64,000 nt of DNA from Cereibacter sphaeroides (GCA_003243455.1 QFQS01000001.1:620001-684000); one strand, 5' to 3'. Positions 52,855-61,748 are shown, counted from the stretch's first letter. Program-made: numbers and translations. The notes: a model not told the origin generated them from the sequence alone.

Positions 52855-52885
52855 CGGCGCGGAGGGCAACCTTCGCGCCGCTTTT
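52855..52885 (+). terminator. Intrinsic terminator after the aldehyde dehydrogenase remnant
   Basis: CGGCGCGGAGG (52855-52865) pairs with CCTTCGCGCCG (52870-52880) with one G-U pair and a GCAA tetraloop, followed by CTTTTC. It separates the remnant from the cobalamin riboswitch leader. Confidence 0.8.
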
Positions 52886-52974
52886 CAATTCAACACCGGC
52901 GAACGTCGCGTCTCTGTCAATTCTCACCATGTCGCAATTGGCCGATTCCGCCGCGCGATCCCGTGGTCTAATTC

Positions 52975-53165
52975 ACTCACAAGGTGCCGCTGGCGACAGC
53001 GGAGAATTGGGAAGCCGGTGAAAAACCGGCGCTGCCCCCGCAACGGTAAGGGGATTGCGGCGCGACACATGCCACTGGGGGCGCCCCTGGGAAGGCGTTT
53101 GCGCCCGAAGGGGAACCTTCATCCTCCAGCCCGGAAACCAGCCTTGGACGGACGGAAGGACGACG
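52975..53165 (+). ncRNA. Cobalamin (B12) riboswitch
   Basis: The leader contains the conserved GGGAAGCCGGTG-AAAA-CCGGC element, the CCCCCGCAACGGTAAGG segment, a GCCACTGGG...CTGGGAAGGC helix, and the B12 box AGCCCGGAAACCAGCC at 53128-53143, in the usual order and spacing. In this class adenosylcobalamin or methylcobalamin binding normally turns expression off. The downstream gene starts at 53253. Confidence 0.93.
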
Positions 53166-53186
53166 AGCCACGGCAAGCAACGGGCC

Positions 53187-53240
53187 ATGCCCGCCAGCCC
53201 CGTAAATATGGAACCATCCCGTGCGGGGAGGCGCGGGCAT
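53187..53240 (+). promoter_or_regulatory. Possible expression platform of the riboswitch
   Basis: ATGCCCGC (53187-53194) can pair with GCGGGCAT (53233-53240), just before AGCGAGG and the ATG at 53253. This stem lies between the aptamer and the ribosome binding site, so it could set translation initiation in response to the aptamer. Confidence 0.4.
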
Positions 53241-53252
53241 AGCGAGGTTACG

Positions 53253-54491
53253 ATGCTGAGCCAGCAGGATATCCATGCGCAGATTTCTGCGCGCAAACGC
53301 GATTTTTCACTGTCCCGCGATCTTTACTGCGATCCGGGCGTCTATGCCGCCGATCTGGAGCAGATCTTCTACCGCGAATGGCTTTTTGCCGTTCCGGCCT
53401 GCGAACTGGCCAAGCCGGGTTCCTATGCGACGATGCAAGTCGGCGCCTATCCGGTGGTCGTGATCCGCGGCAAGGACATGCGCATTCGCGCCTTTCACAA
53501 CGTCTGCCGCCACCGCGGCCAGCGCCTGTGTGCGAAGACCTCGGGCAGCACGACTAACCTCGTCTGCCCATACCACCAGTGGACCTACGACCTTGAAGGC
53601 AAACTGGTCTTCGCCCGCGACATGGGCGAGGATTTCGATGCCTCTGCCTACGGGCTGAAGAAGGTTCACTGCGTCGATATCGGCGGGGTGGTTTATGTCT
53701 GCCTGGCAGAGGTGCCACCGCCCATCGCCGATCTGGCGAAGACGGCGATGAGCTATCTGGCCCCCTCGGGCCTTGCCGATGCCAAGGTCGCCTTTTCCTC
53801 GACCATCATCGAAAAGGGCAACTGGAAGCTGGTGATCGAGAACAATCGCGAATGCTATCACTGCGGCGGTTCGCACCCCTCGCTGTGCCGAACCTTCTCG
53901 GACAATCCCAAGATCGGCGCGATGAGCGGGCCGACCGAGGCGACCAATGAGATCCTCGCGCATTGGGACCGCTGCGACGCGGCCAACTTGCCCTCGCGTT
54001 TCGTGCATCACCCCGACTTCCAGTGGCGTCTCGCCCGTGTTCCGCTTCTGAACAACGCCGAGAGCTTCACGATGAGCACTAAGGCCGCCGTGGCCAAGCG
54101 GATGGGCAAGATGCCCTTCAACGATGCTGGCAGCCTGCTGATGTTCCACTACCCCAACACCTGGAACCACTTCCTGGCCGACCACGCCATCACCTTCCGC
54201 ATTCTGCCGATCAGCCCGACCGAGACGGAAGTCACCACCAACTGGCTGGTCCACAAGGATGCGGTGGAGGGCGTGGACTACGACCTGAAAACCCTGACCG
54301 AGGTCTGGCTGGCAACCAATGACGAAGACCGTCTGGTGGTCGAGGAAAACCAGAAAGGCATCCTTTCCCCCGCCTACGAGCCCGGCCCCTATTCGATGTT
54401 GCAAGAGGAAGGCGTCATCCAGTTCATCGACTGGTATTGCGGCGTCATGCAGGATCGGCTCTCTCCGCGCCCGGCGATGGCGGCGGAATAG
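53253..54491 (+). CDS. gbcA: Rieske oxygenase, glycine betaine monooxygenase-like (GbcA)
   Basis: Oxygenase component of an N-demethylating Rieske system, 412 residues. The 2Fe-2S ligands are in VCRHRGQRLC and CPYHQW; the mononuclear iron site is in NNRECYHCGGSHPSL. Family members oxidatively demethylate glycine betaine to dimethylglycine and formaldehyde, or stachydrine. It has a cobalamin riboswitch in its leader and is followed 1 bp later by the matching reductase. ATG 53253 has CGAGG upstream. Confidence 0.85.
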   Translation: MLSQQDIHAQISARKRDFSLSRDLYCDPGVYAADLEQIFYREWLFAVPACELAKPGSYATMQVGAYPVVVIRGKDMRIRAFHNVCRHRGQRLCAKTSGSTTNLVCPYHQWTYDLEGKLVFARDMGEDFDASAYGLKKVHCVDIGGVVYVCLAEVPPPIADLAKTAMSYLAPSGLADAKVAFSSTIIEKGNWKLVIENNRECYHCGGSHPSLCRTFSDNPKIGAMSGPTEATNEILAHWDRCDAANLPSRFVHHPDFQWRLARVPLLNNAESFTMSTKAAVAKRMGKMPFNDAGSLLMFHYPNTWNHFLADHAITFRILPISPTETEVTTNWLVHKDAVEGVDYDLKTLTEVWLATNDEDRLVVEENQKGILSPAYEPGPYSMLQEEGVIQFIDWYCGVMQDRLSPRPAMAAE

Positions 54492-54492
54492 C

Positions 54493-55569
54493 ATGGCCCG
54501 GAACAATCAGCACTGGTCCGCCGAACCGTGGAGCGACGCGGAACCGCTGGAATGCGCGATGATCGTGCCCGACGTGGCCGATACCGCCACTTTCACCTTC
54601 CGTGCGCCCTCGGGCGCGTGGTTCGACTATCAGCCGGGCCAGTTCATCACCCTTGATCTGCCCGTACCCGGCGGCAATGTGCAGCGCACCTACACGATCT
54701 CGTCCAGCCCCTCGCGCCCGCTGTCGATCTCGATCACGGCCAAGGCGCAACCCTCCTCGATCGGCACGCGCTGGATGCTGGACCACCTGAAACCGGGGAT
54801 GAAGATCAAGGCCTACGGCCCCTCGGGCATCTTCAGCTTTCACAAGCACCCGGCGAAGAAATACCTCTTCATCTCGGCAGGCTCTGGCATCACCCCCATG
54901 ATGTCGATGACGACCTGGGCCTGGGACTCGGGCGAAATGCCGGACATCGTCTTTGTCCACGCCGCCAAGCGCCCCTCCGAGATGATCTTCCGCGAACGGC
55001 TGGAACAATTCGCCAACCGCGTCCCCGGTCTGCAACTGCGCTTCACGGTCGAGGAATCCGATCCCTTCCGCGCCTGGCACGGCTATCGCGGCCGCCTCAG
55101 CCAGATCATGCTGGGCCTGATGGCGCCGGACTACCTTGAACGCGAGGTCTTCTGCTGCGGCCCCGAACCCTTCATGCAGGGCGTACGAGAGATGCTGATC
55201 TCGCTCGGCTACGACATGGACCACTACCATCAGGAAAGCTTCGGAACAGCCGTCGCGACCGAGGCCGAGGCACCGGTGATCTCGGATGTGACACCCGAGG
55301 AAGGTGTGAGGGCTGAAATCACCTTCACTTCAAGCGGTGTCACCTCTCCCTGCGCCGAGACGGACACCGTGCTGGCCGTGGCCAAACGGTCGGGCCTGAA
55401 CATCCCCTCCGGCTGCAACTTCGGCCTTTGCGGAACCTGCAAGATCAAGAAGTTGTCGGGCGATGTTCACATGGTCCACAACGGCGGAATCAGCGATCAG
55501 GACGTGGTTGAAGGATATATTCTCGCCTGCTGCTCGCATCCGATGGGGGCCGTATCGGTGGCGGTCTGA
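54493..55569 (+). CDS. gbcB: Reductase component with C-terminal 2Fe-2S ferredoxin (GbcB-like)
   Basis: Electron donor for the Rieske oxygenase, 358 residues. Flavin domain RTYTISSSPSRPLSI, NAD(P)H domain YLFISAGSGITPMMSM and CCGPEPFM, and a C-terminal plant-type ferredoxin with GCNFGLCGTCKIK and the last Cys in ACCSHP. The ATG is 1 bp after the oxygenase stop. A hairpin terminator follows, so the operon probably holds just these two genes. Confidence 0.9.
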   Translation: MARNNQHWSAEPWSDAEPLECAMIVPDVADTATFTFRAPSGAWFDYQPGQFITLDLPVPGGNVQRTYTISSSPSRPLSISITAKAQPSSIGTRWMLDHLKPGMKIKAYGPSGIFSFHKHPAKKYLFISAGSGITPMMSMTTWAWDSGEMPDIVFVHAAKRPSEMIFRERLEQFANRVPGLQLRFTVEESDPFRAWHGYRGRLSQIMLGLMAPDYLEREVFCCGPEPFMQGVREMLISLGYDMDHYHQESFGTAVATEAEAPVISDVTPEEGVRAEITFTSSGVTSPCAETDTVLAVAKRSGLNIPSGCNFGLCGTCKIKKLSGDVHMVHNGGISDQDVVEGYILACCSHPMGAVSVAV

Positions 55570-55578
55570 CAAAAGCAA

Positions 55579-55603
55579 AGCGCCGCTCTAATGGAACGGC
55601 GCT
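55579..55603. terminator. Hairpin between the reductase and modA
   Basis: AGCGCCG (55579-55585) pairs with CGGCGCT (55597-55603); the arms extend to near AAAGC/GCTTT. It sits between convergent genes and may act in both directions. Confidence 0.55.
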
Positions 55604-55623
55604 CGCTTTGAACTCTGGCAGGC

Positions 55624-56397
55624 TTATTTCAGGATTTCAAAGCCCTGGCCTTCGAAAACCTTCTTGGCCGCATCGCTCGACAGCGCGGTCAGAAAGGCCT
55701 CAGATGCGGGCTTGGCGCTGCTGGCCAGCACCGCCGCGGGATAGATGATCGGCTTGTGGCTGTCGGCCGGGAAGGTGCCGACCACCGCCACCTGATCCCC
55801 CGCCTCATCATCCGAAATCGCGTCCGAGGCATAAACGATGCCATAGGGCGCCTCGCCCGTCGTCACCAGTTGCAGCGCCGCGCGCACGTTTTCCGACTGT
55901 GCTACATGCGGCTCGACCGAGGCCCATACCCCAAGGTTCTCAAGCGCCTCCTTGCCGTACTGGCCCGCCGGCACCGAGTCGACCATCGCCATCGACAGCT
56001 TGCCACCGTTCAGCAGACCGACGAGATCCATGCCCTTCTTGATCTCGACCGCTTTCGCATCCGTGCCATAGCCGACCAGCACCAGCGTGTTGCCCAGCAG
56101 GTCGTGGCGCGTCTCGGTCTTGATCAGACTGTCCTTTTCCAGAGTATCCATCCAGTTAACCGCCGCCGAGATGAAGACATCCGCCGGAGCACCTTCCTGG
56201 ATCTGCTTGGCCAGCGCGGAGCTGCCGCCATAAGAGATCGCAACCGTATTGCCGGTCCTGGCCTGCCAGTCCTTGGCGATCGCATCCAACGCGTTCTTCA
56301 GGCTTGCCGCAGCAAAGACGGTTATCTCTTCCGCGACGACAGGGCCACCAACGCTCAGTGCAATGGCGGCAGTCAAAAGGATTCGGCGCGCAAACAT
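55624..56397 (-). CDS. modA: Molybdate ABC transporter substrate-binding protein
   Basis: Periplasmic molybdate receptor, 257 residues with a Sec signal (MFARRILLTAAIALSVGGPVVA). Ligand-binding motifs FAAASLKNALDAIA, SYGGSSALAKQIQEGAPADV, SVPAGQYGKEALENL and GIVYASDA are typical of ModA. GGAG is seven bases before ATG 56397. No modB or modC follows within the window. A Mo-box-like palindrome lies 16 bp upstream of the start. Confidence 0.93.
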   Translation of the reverse strand: MFARRILLTAAIALSVGGPVVAEEITVFAAASLKNALDAIAKDWQARTGNTVAISYGGSSALAKQIQEGAPADVFISAAVNWMDTLEKDSLIKTETRHDLLGNTLVLVGYGTDAKAVEIKKGMDLVGLLNGGKLSMAMVDSVPAGQYGKEALENLGVWASVEPHVAQSENVRAALQLVTTGEAPYGIVYASDAISDDEAGDQVAVVGTFPADSHKPIIYPAAVLASSAKPASEAFLTALSSDAAKKVFEGQGFEILK

Positions 56398-56412
56398 GGT
56401 TTTCTCCGCTGC

Positions 56413-56434
56413 GATATGTTTCGCGGAACATATC
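56413..56434. promoter_or_regulatory. Mo-box-like palindrome (candidate ModE site)
   Basis: GATATGTT (56413-56420), 6-nt spacer, AACATATC (56427-56434) is a perfect inverted repeat, extended on the left by CG. It resembles the CGnTATAT-type ModE operator and lies between modE and modA. Confidence 0.65.
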
Positions 56435-56461
56435 ATCAGCGAGCCATTTGAGAGGCAAGCG

Positions 56462-56830
56462 TTATTTCTTGCCGGGAATATCCCTGACCATCGCACTCAA
56501 CGCCGCAATCTCCGCCGCGCCCGTCTCGGCCAGCCGGTCCTCCAGCGCCCGATACAGCGCCAGAACCCGCACCCCCGCCTCGGTCAGCCGCGCGCCACCG
56601 CCGCCGGACCCACCGCGCGCGCTATCGACCAGCGGCTCGCGAAACACCGCGTTCATCTCTTCGACCAGCATCCAGGCGCGCTTGTAACTCATCCCCATCC
56701 TGCGCCCGGCGGCAGAGATGGAACCGGTGTCGCGGATAAGTTGCAGCAGATCCGCCTTCCCCGGCCCCAACATCGCATCCGCGCCAAAAAGCAGGCGCAG
56801 TCGCAGGCGGGTGGTGGCGGGATCGGTCAT
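56462..56830 (-). CDS. Short ModE-type molybdate-responsive regulator
   Basis: 122 residues containing only the N-terminal LysR-like winged helix of ModE (LLQLIRDTGSISAAGRRMGM; SYKRAWMLVEEMNAVFREPL; GGGGARLTEAGVRVLALYR). The C-terminal molybdate-binding TOBE/Mop domains are absent, so molybdate sensing would need another protein or a different mechanism. It is 64 bp upstream of modA, with a Mo-box-like palindrome between. Confidence 0.85.
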   Translation of the reverse strand: MTDPATTRLRLRLLFGADAMLGPGKADLLQLIRDTGSISAAGRRMGMSYKRAWMLVEEMNAVFREPLVDSARGGSGGGGARLTEAGVRVLALYRALEDRLAETGAAEIAALSAMVRDIPGKK

Positions 56831-56873
56831 GGACAACCGTCTTAAGTAACGACGCTAAGTGAGACGAGCCGCT

Positions 56874-57482
56874 CTATAGGACGACTCGCGGATAGGTTGG
56901 CTTATGCAGTCTTAGTTCACGTTGAAATACTTCAAGCCTAACAATACTTTGCGCTTTTCTGACGTAATTTACGTCTGAAAACGCTCTGTGTGCCAGTCGG
57001 ATCGGATCCCACCTTATATCGAGCAGAGCGACGCCACACTGGAAGAAGACCGCCGCGTAGTTCGCTTCTAGCTCTTCTAGCGTTGGTGGCAGGTTCGACA
57101 TCCCATTGGGTCCAGCGAAAAGCTGAAAGTTCTTCGTTGTCGCGCTTTTAGCGTGGTGGCCGAGAGCAACGTGTCCCAGTTCGTGAGCAAGTATGAAGTT
57201 GGAGAGCTTGCAGCCCTGCGCCGCGTTCTCCATCAGCCTCTCGTCAGCAGTCAGCGTCACCCTATCTCCAAACGCGATCACCCCCGCCCTTCGCTTGAAA
57301 TCCTCCGTTTCTTCGGATCGGAAGGTATTTATCGACCAGCGTCCATCCTCGTCGCACAGGTACGCCCAGACGTCACTCATCCGAAAGAATTGATTGTCGG
57401 CGCAATAGTCGCGCCGACAATCAATCATCTCTTCGAAGATCCTGACCGCCCTAGAAGTCGTTAGAACTGGCCTATTCTTCAT
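56874..57482 (-). CDS. ImmA/IrrE family metallo-endopeptidase
   Basis: 202 residues with the zinc motif HELGHVALGHH (HExxH) and downstream Glu in EELEANYAAVFF. Family members cleave repressors to induce phage, mobile-element or stress responses; no HTH is fused here and no cI-like repressor is adjacent, so the target is unknown. Base composition is somewhat lower in GC than neighbours, in keeping with acquisition. It lies 8 bp beyond the nrdJ stop on the same strand. Confidence 0.85.
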   Translation of the reverse strand: MKNRPVLTTSRAVRIFEEMIDCRRDYCADNQFFRMSDVWAYLCDEDGRWSINTFRSEETEDFKRRAGVIAFGDRVTLTADERLMENAAQGCKLSNFILAHELGHVALGHHAKSATTKNFQLFAGPNGMSNLPPTLEELEANYAAVFFQCGVALLDIRWDPIRLAHRAFSDVNYVRKAQSIVRLEVFQRELRLHKPTYPRVVL

Positions 57483-57490
57483 CTTACCCC

Positions 57491-60400
57491 CTAACTACAC
57501 CCGCTCGTTCCGCCGCAGGTGTTGCACTTCATGCAGGTGCCGTTGCGCACCAGCGTGTAGTTGCCGCATTCGCCGCAAGGGTCGCCCTCGTACCCCTGCA
57601 TCTTGGCCTTGGTGCGCGAATCCATCGCCACAGTCCCGGTTGCCAGCGCCGTGGCACCCACGACAGTTTGCGAGAAAGCCATCGCAACCCCTTCGTTGGC
57701 CGCAGAAATCCCCCCCTGCAGCACGACAAGTTCCTGCGGCAGCCGCTTGCGCAGATAGCCGGTGGAGGAGATCGACTTCAGCAGTTCGACCGACTTCGAC
57801 GCCGCCTGTTCGCTCACGTCGCCGAAGTTGCGCTTGCCCTCTTCCTCGCCCCGGCCAAGCTCGTCGAAAGACGCGCCTTGCGGCTGGACATGGGCCAGAT
57901 CGGTGCGATCCAGATAGGACACAGCCAGTTCGCGGAAGATGTAATCAAGGATCGAGGTCGCGTTCTTGATCGAGTCATTGCCCTGCACCATGCCCGCAGG
58001 CTCGAACTTGGTGAAGGTGAAGGCATCGACGAATTCCTCAAGCGGAACACCGTATTGCAAGCCGACGCTCACCGCGATTGCAAAGTTGTTCATCATGGCG
58101 CGGAAGCCCGCGCCTTCCTTGTGCATGTCGATGAAAATCTCGCCCAGCTTGCCGTCGCCATATTCGCCGGTGCGCAGGTAAACCTTGTGCCCGCCGACGA
58201 TGGCCTTTTGCGTATAGCCCTTGCGACGCTCGGGCAGCTTTTCGCGGTTCGACCGGACGATTTCCTTGATGATCACCTTCTCGATGATCTTCTCGGCCAG
58301 CACGATCGCCTTCTCCTGCGCAGAGCCGGTAGCTAGGATTTCCTCGGCCTCTTCATCATCCTCGACCAGCGCCGATGCCAGCGGCTGCGACAGCTTGGAA
58401 CCGTCTCGATACAGCGCGTTCGCCTTCACACCCAGCTTCCAGGACAACTCGTAAGCGGCCAGAGTATCAGCGATACTTGCCGAGTTCGGCATGTTGATCG
58501 TCTTTGAGATCGCGCCGGAGATAAAGCTCTGCGCCGCCGCCATCATGTGGATATGGCTTTCGACCGAAAGGTAACGCGTGCCCTTCTTGCCGCAGGCATT
58601 GGCGCAGTCGAAGACCGAATAGTGTTCTTGCTTCAGGAACGGCGCGCCTTCCAGCGTCATCGAGCCACAAACGTGGTCGTTGGCCGCCGCAACCTGCGCC
58701 TTGCTGAACCCCAGGTGCGCAAGCAGGTCGAACGAAGGATCGGCCAACTTTTCGGCGGGAATGCCCAGAGTGCCTTTGCAGAAATCCTCGCCCAGCGTCC
58801 ATTGATTGAAGACGAAGCGGATATCGAAGGCCGAGGGCAGCGCCGCTTCGATCTTTGCGATCTCTGCCGCGCCAAAGCCATGGCCGATCAGCGCGGTGTG
58901 GTTGATGGCCGGAGCCTGCCCCAGTGAGCCATGGCCCACGGCATAGGCCACGATCTCGGCAATCTGCGAGGGTGTGTAGCGCAGGGCCTCCAGCGCCGCC
59001 GGAACCGACTGGTTGATGATCTTGAAGTAGCCGCCGCCGGCCAGCTTCTTGAACTTCACCAGCGCGAAGTCGGGCTCGATGCCGGTCGTGTCGCAGTCCA
59101 TGACGAGACCGATGGTGCCGGTCGGCGCGATAACCGTGGTCTGCGCATTGCGGAACCCGTGTGCCTGTCCCAGCGACAGCGCAGCATCCCAGGCCTCACG
59201 GGCCAGAACGACCAGCGATTTCTCGGGGCAGTTGGCGAAGTCCAGCGGCACCGGGTTGACGTTGACGCCTTCATATTCGGCGCGGTCGCCATAGGCGGCG
59301 CGACGGTGGTTGCGGATCACCCGCAGCATATGCTCGGCGTTGCGGGCATGTCCGGGGAAGGCGCCCAGCTCGCCCGCCATCTCGGCCGAGGTCGCATAGG
59401 AAACACCCGTCATCAGCGCGGTCAGCGCGCCGCACAGCGCGCGGCCCTCGTCGCTGTCATAGCTCATACCCATGGTCATCAGGAGGCCGCCGATATTGGC
59501 GTAGCCCAGGCCAAGGGTGCGGAAATCATAGGAAAGTTGCGCGATTTCCTTCGACGGGAACTGCGCCATCATCACGCTGATCTCCAGCGTTACCGTCCAG
59601 AGACGGGTTGCGTGGATATAGCCCTCGGCGTCGAAGCGGCCGTTTTTCAGGAAGGTCAGCAGGTTCATCGAGGCCAGGTTGCAGGCCGTATCGTCCAGGA
59701 ACATGTATTCCGAACAGGGGTTCGATCCCCGGATCGGACCATCCGCCGGGCAGGTGTGCCAGGCGTTGACCGTATCATGGAACTGGATGCCCGGATCGGC
59801 GCAGGCCCAGGCAGCATGACCGATCTGGTCCCACAGCTCGCGCGCCTTGAGGGATTTCGCCACCTTGCCGTCGGTGCGACGGATCAGCTCCCAATCCGCG
59901 TCCTCGCGCACCGCCTTGAGGAAAGCATCCGTCACGCGAACCGAGTTGTTCGAGTTCTGGCCCGAGACCGAGATATAGGCCTCGGAATCCCAGTCGGTGT
60001 CATAGGTCGGGAATTCAATGCTGTCGAAACCCTGACGCGCATATTGCAGCACGCGGTTGATATAGGTCTCGGGGATCATCGACTTCTTGGCCGAACGGAT
60101 CGCGGTTTTCAGCGCCGCGTTCTTGGCCGGGTCGGTCGCGCCATCCTCGCTGCCGTCGAAGCTGCGGATCGCCGCAAAGATTTCGTTCAGCTTCTGCTCA
60201 TGCATCTTCGAGCCGGCGACAAGGCTTGCCACCTTTTGCTCTTCGATGACCTTCCAGTTGATGAACTGCTCGATATCGGGGTGATCCATGTCGCAGATCA
60301 CCATTTTCGCCGCCCGGCGCGTGGTGCCGCCCGACTTGATCGCACCCGCAGCGCGGTCGCCGATTTTCAGGAAGCCCATCAGGCCCGAAGACTTACCGCC

Positions 60401-61141
60401 GCCCGACAGCTTCTCACCCTCGCCGCGCAGGGACGAGAAGTTGGTGCCGGTGCCCGAGCCGTACTTGAACAGGCGCGCCTCACGCACCCACAGGTCCATG
60501 ATCCCGCCTTCGTTCACCAGATCGTCGCTGACCGACTGTATGAAGCAGGCGTGGGGCTGGGGGTGTTCATAGGCCGAGTCGGACTTCACCAGTTTCCCGG
60601 TCTTGTAGTCGACATAGAAGTGGCCCTGGCTCGGCCCGTCGATGCCATAGGCCCAGTGCAGCCCGGTGTTGAACCACTGGGGCGAGTTCGGCGCCGCCAT
60701 CTGGCGCGCCAGCATGAAGCGCATCTCGTCGTGATAGGCGCGCGCATCGGCCTCGGTCGAGAAATAGCCACCCTTCCAGCCCCAATAGGCCCATGCCCCC
60801 GCCAGACGGTCGAACACCTGCCGCGCGCTGGTTTCACCCACAAGCCGCTCGCCCTCGGGCAGCGCCGCCAGTGCTTCCTCATCGGGAACGGAACGCCACA
60901 GGAATTCAGGCACGCCCTTTTCGCGGACGGCCTTCAGTTTTGCTGGAACACCTGCCTTGCGGAAATACTTCTGCGCCAGCACGTCACTCGCGACCTGGCT
61001 CCAGCCTTCGGGCACTTCGACCGCTTCGTTGCGGAACACGATCTTGCCATCGGGATTGCGGATTTCCGAGGTGGTCGTGGTGAAGGCCATTGCGCCATAA
61101 GCGCCGGTTTCGCTGGTCGTAAACTTCCGCTCGACTTTCAT
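57491..61141 (-). CDS. nrdJ: Vitamin B12-dependent class II ribonucleotide reductase
   Basis: Makes deoxyribonucleotides using adenosylcobalamin, 1216 residues. Class II landmarks: GSNPCSEYMFLDDTACNLAS, PTGTIGLVMDCDTTGIEP, and the C-terminal Cys-rich swinging region (CGECGNYTLV ... CMKCNTCGGTSGCS). AGGAGATAGGGG precedes the ATG. No ATP-cone at the N-terminus is obvious. The riboswitch-controlled operon 3 kb away also depends on cobalamin status. A very long antisense frame here is not a gene. Confidence 0.97.
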   Translation of the reverse strand: MKVERKFTTSETGAYGAMAFTTTTSEIRNPDGKIVFRNEAVEVPEGWSQVASDVLAQKYFRKAGVPAKLKAVREKGVPEFLWRSVPDEEALAALPEGERLVGETSARQVFDRLAGAWAYWGWKGGYFSTEADARAYHDEMRFMLARQMAAPNSPQWFNTGLHWAYGIDGPSQGHFYVDYKTGKLVKSDSAYEHPQPHACFIQSVSDDLVNEGGIMDLWVREARLFKYGSGTGTNFSSLRGEGEKLSGGGKSSGLMGFLKIGDRAAGAIKSGGTTRRAAKMVICDMDHPDIEQFINWKVIEEQKVASLVAGSKMHEQKLNEIFAAIRSFDGSEDGATDPAKNAALKTAIRSAKKSMIPETYINRVLQYARQGFDSIEFPTYDTDWDSEAYISVSGQNSNNSVRVTDAFLKAVREDADWELIRRTDGKVAKSLKARELWDQIGHAAWACADPGIQFHDTVNAWHTCPADGPIRGSNPCSEYMFLDDTACNLASMNLLTFLKNGRFDAEGYIHATRLWTVTLEISVMMAQFPSKEIAQLSYDFRTLGLGYANIGGLLMTMGMSYDSDEGRALCGALTALMTGVSYATSAEMAGELGAFPGHARNAEHMLRVIRNHRRAAYGDRAEYEGVNVNPVPLDFANCPEKSLVVLAREAWDAALSLGQAHGFRNAQTTVIAPTGTIGLVMDCDTTGIEPDFALVKFKKLAGGGYFKIINQSVPAALEALRYTPSQIAEIVAYAVGHGSLGQAPAINHTALIGHGFGAAEIAKIEAALPSAFDIRFVFNQWTLGEDFCKGTLGIPAEKLADPSFDLLAHLGFSKAQVAAANDHVCGSMTLEGAPFLKQEHYSVFDCANACGKKGTRYLSVESHIHMMAAAQSFISGAISKTINMPNSASIADTLAAYELSWKLGVKANALYRDGSKLSQPLASALVEDDEEAEEILATGSAQEKAIVLAEKIIEKVIIKEIVRSNREKLPERRKGYTQKAIVGGHKVYLRTGEYGDGKLGEIFIDMHKEGAGFRAMMNNFAIAVSVGLQYGVPLEEFVDAFTFTKFEPAGMVQGNDSIKNATSILDYIFRELAVSYLDRTDLAHVQPQGASFDELGRGEEEGKRNFGDVSEQAASKSVELLKSISSTGYLRKRLPQELVVLQGGISAANEGVAMAFSQTVVGATALATGTVAMDSRTKAKMQGYEGDPCGECGNYTLVRNGTCMKCNTCGGTSGCS

Positions 61142-61748
61142 CTGCCCCTATCTCCTTTGCTTTCCGGCAGGGCTTTGCCGCCCCGTCCGTCTTTGAATTT
61201 CCAACACCGACCACGGCCGCGTGGGACAACAAAACCACCACCCGGAACCGCTCATGCGCATCCGGCGGCACGCCCTGCGGCGCGACTGGCTTGGTGTTTT
61301 CTGACCCCGTCCAGCTGCCCACTACATTTAGTGTGTCGGTCGGCAACTTCGTCAAACTGTCGTATTCCCGCACATCCCGCAACGATGAAATTTGCAAAAG
61401 ACTGCGAACTTTTCCTTGACCGGCGCCCGGAGGCCACAGCCCCGATTCACCCCCAGCCTGTGGAGCATCACACCCCCGCTACGATTTTGCCCGTTTCGTT
61501 GGGCATTTGCGCGCCCAAGCTCAGTCCACTGCTCAATAATAACTGTGCTTCGGCGATCCATGGCGCCCCGCCGGCAACTCCCCCGAAACGAACATCCCTC
61601 CGTTCTCGTGCCATTTTTGCCGACCCCACTCGGCAGAATCGCCACGTCCATTGGCCGCCCGACGCGACTCGGCCCCCGACAAAACCTCTGGCGACAACCG
61701 GACAGATGGCATAATGCCTGCGCGAAATCTGGACCTCGGGGACGGCCT
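61142..61748. other. Long intergenic region upstream of nrdJ and the Fur-family gene
   Basis: 607 bp without a convincing gene; it should contain the nrdJ promoter (minus) and the Fur-family gene promoter (plus). I see no cobalamin aptamer in it on either strand. A near-palindromic NrdR-like box lies at 61320-61335. Confidence 0.6.
61320..61335. promoter_or_regulatory. NrdR-box-like sequence upstream of nrdJ
   Basis: CACTACATTTAGTGTG (61320-61335) has the dyad CACTA/TAGTG and resembles the NrdR consensus ACACwATATwTwGTGT. It lies about 180 bp upstream of the nrdJ start. NrdR boxes usually come in pairs about three turns apart; I could not see a convincing second one. Confidence 0.45.

Noticed and set aside
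58931..61714. 927-codon open frame on the plus strand opposite nrdJ
   Set aside because: It is antisense to a clearly conserved 1216-residue reductase; long antisense frames are expected in high-GC genes with strong codon bias.
61142..61748. A second cobalamin riboswitch for nrdJ
   Set aside because: No B12 box or conserved aptamer helices were found on either strand.
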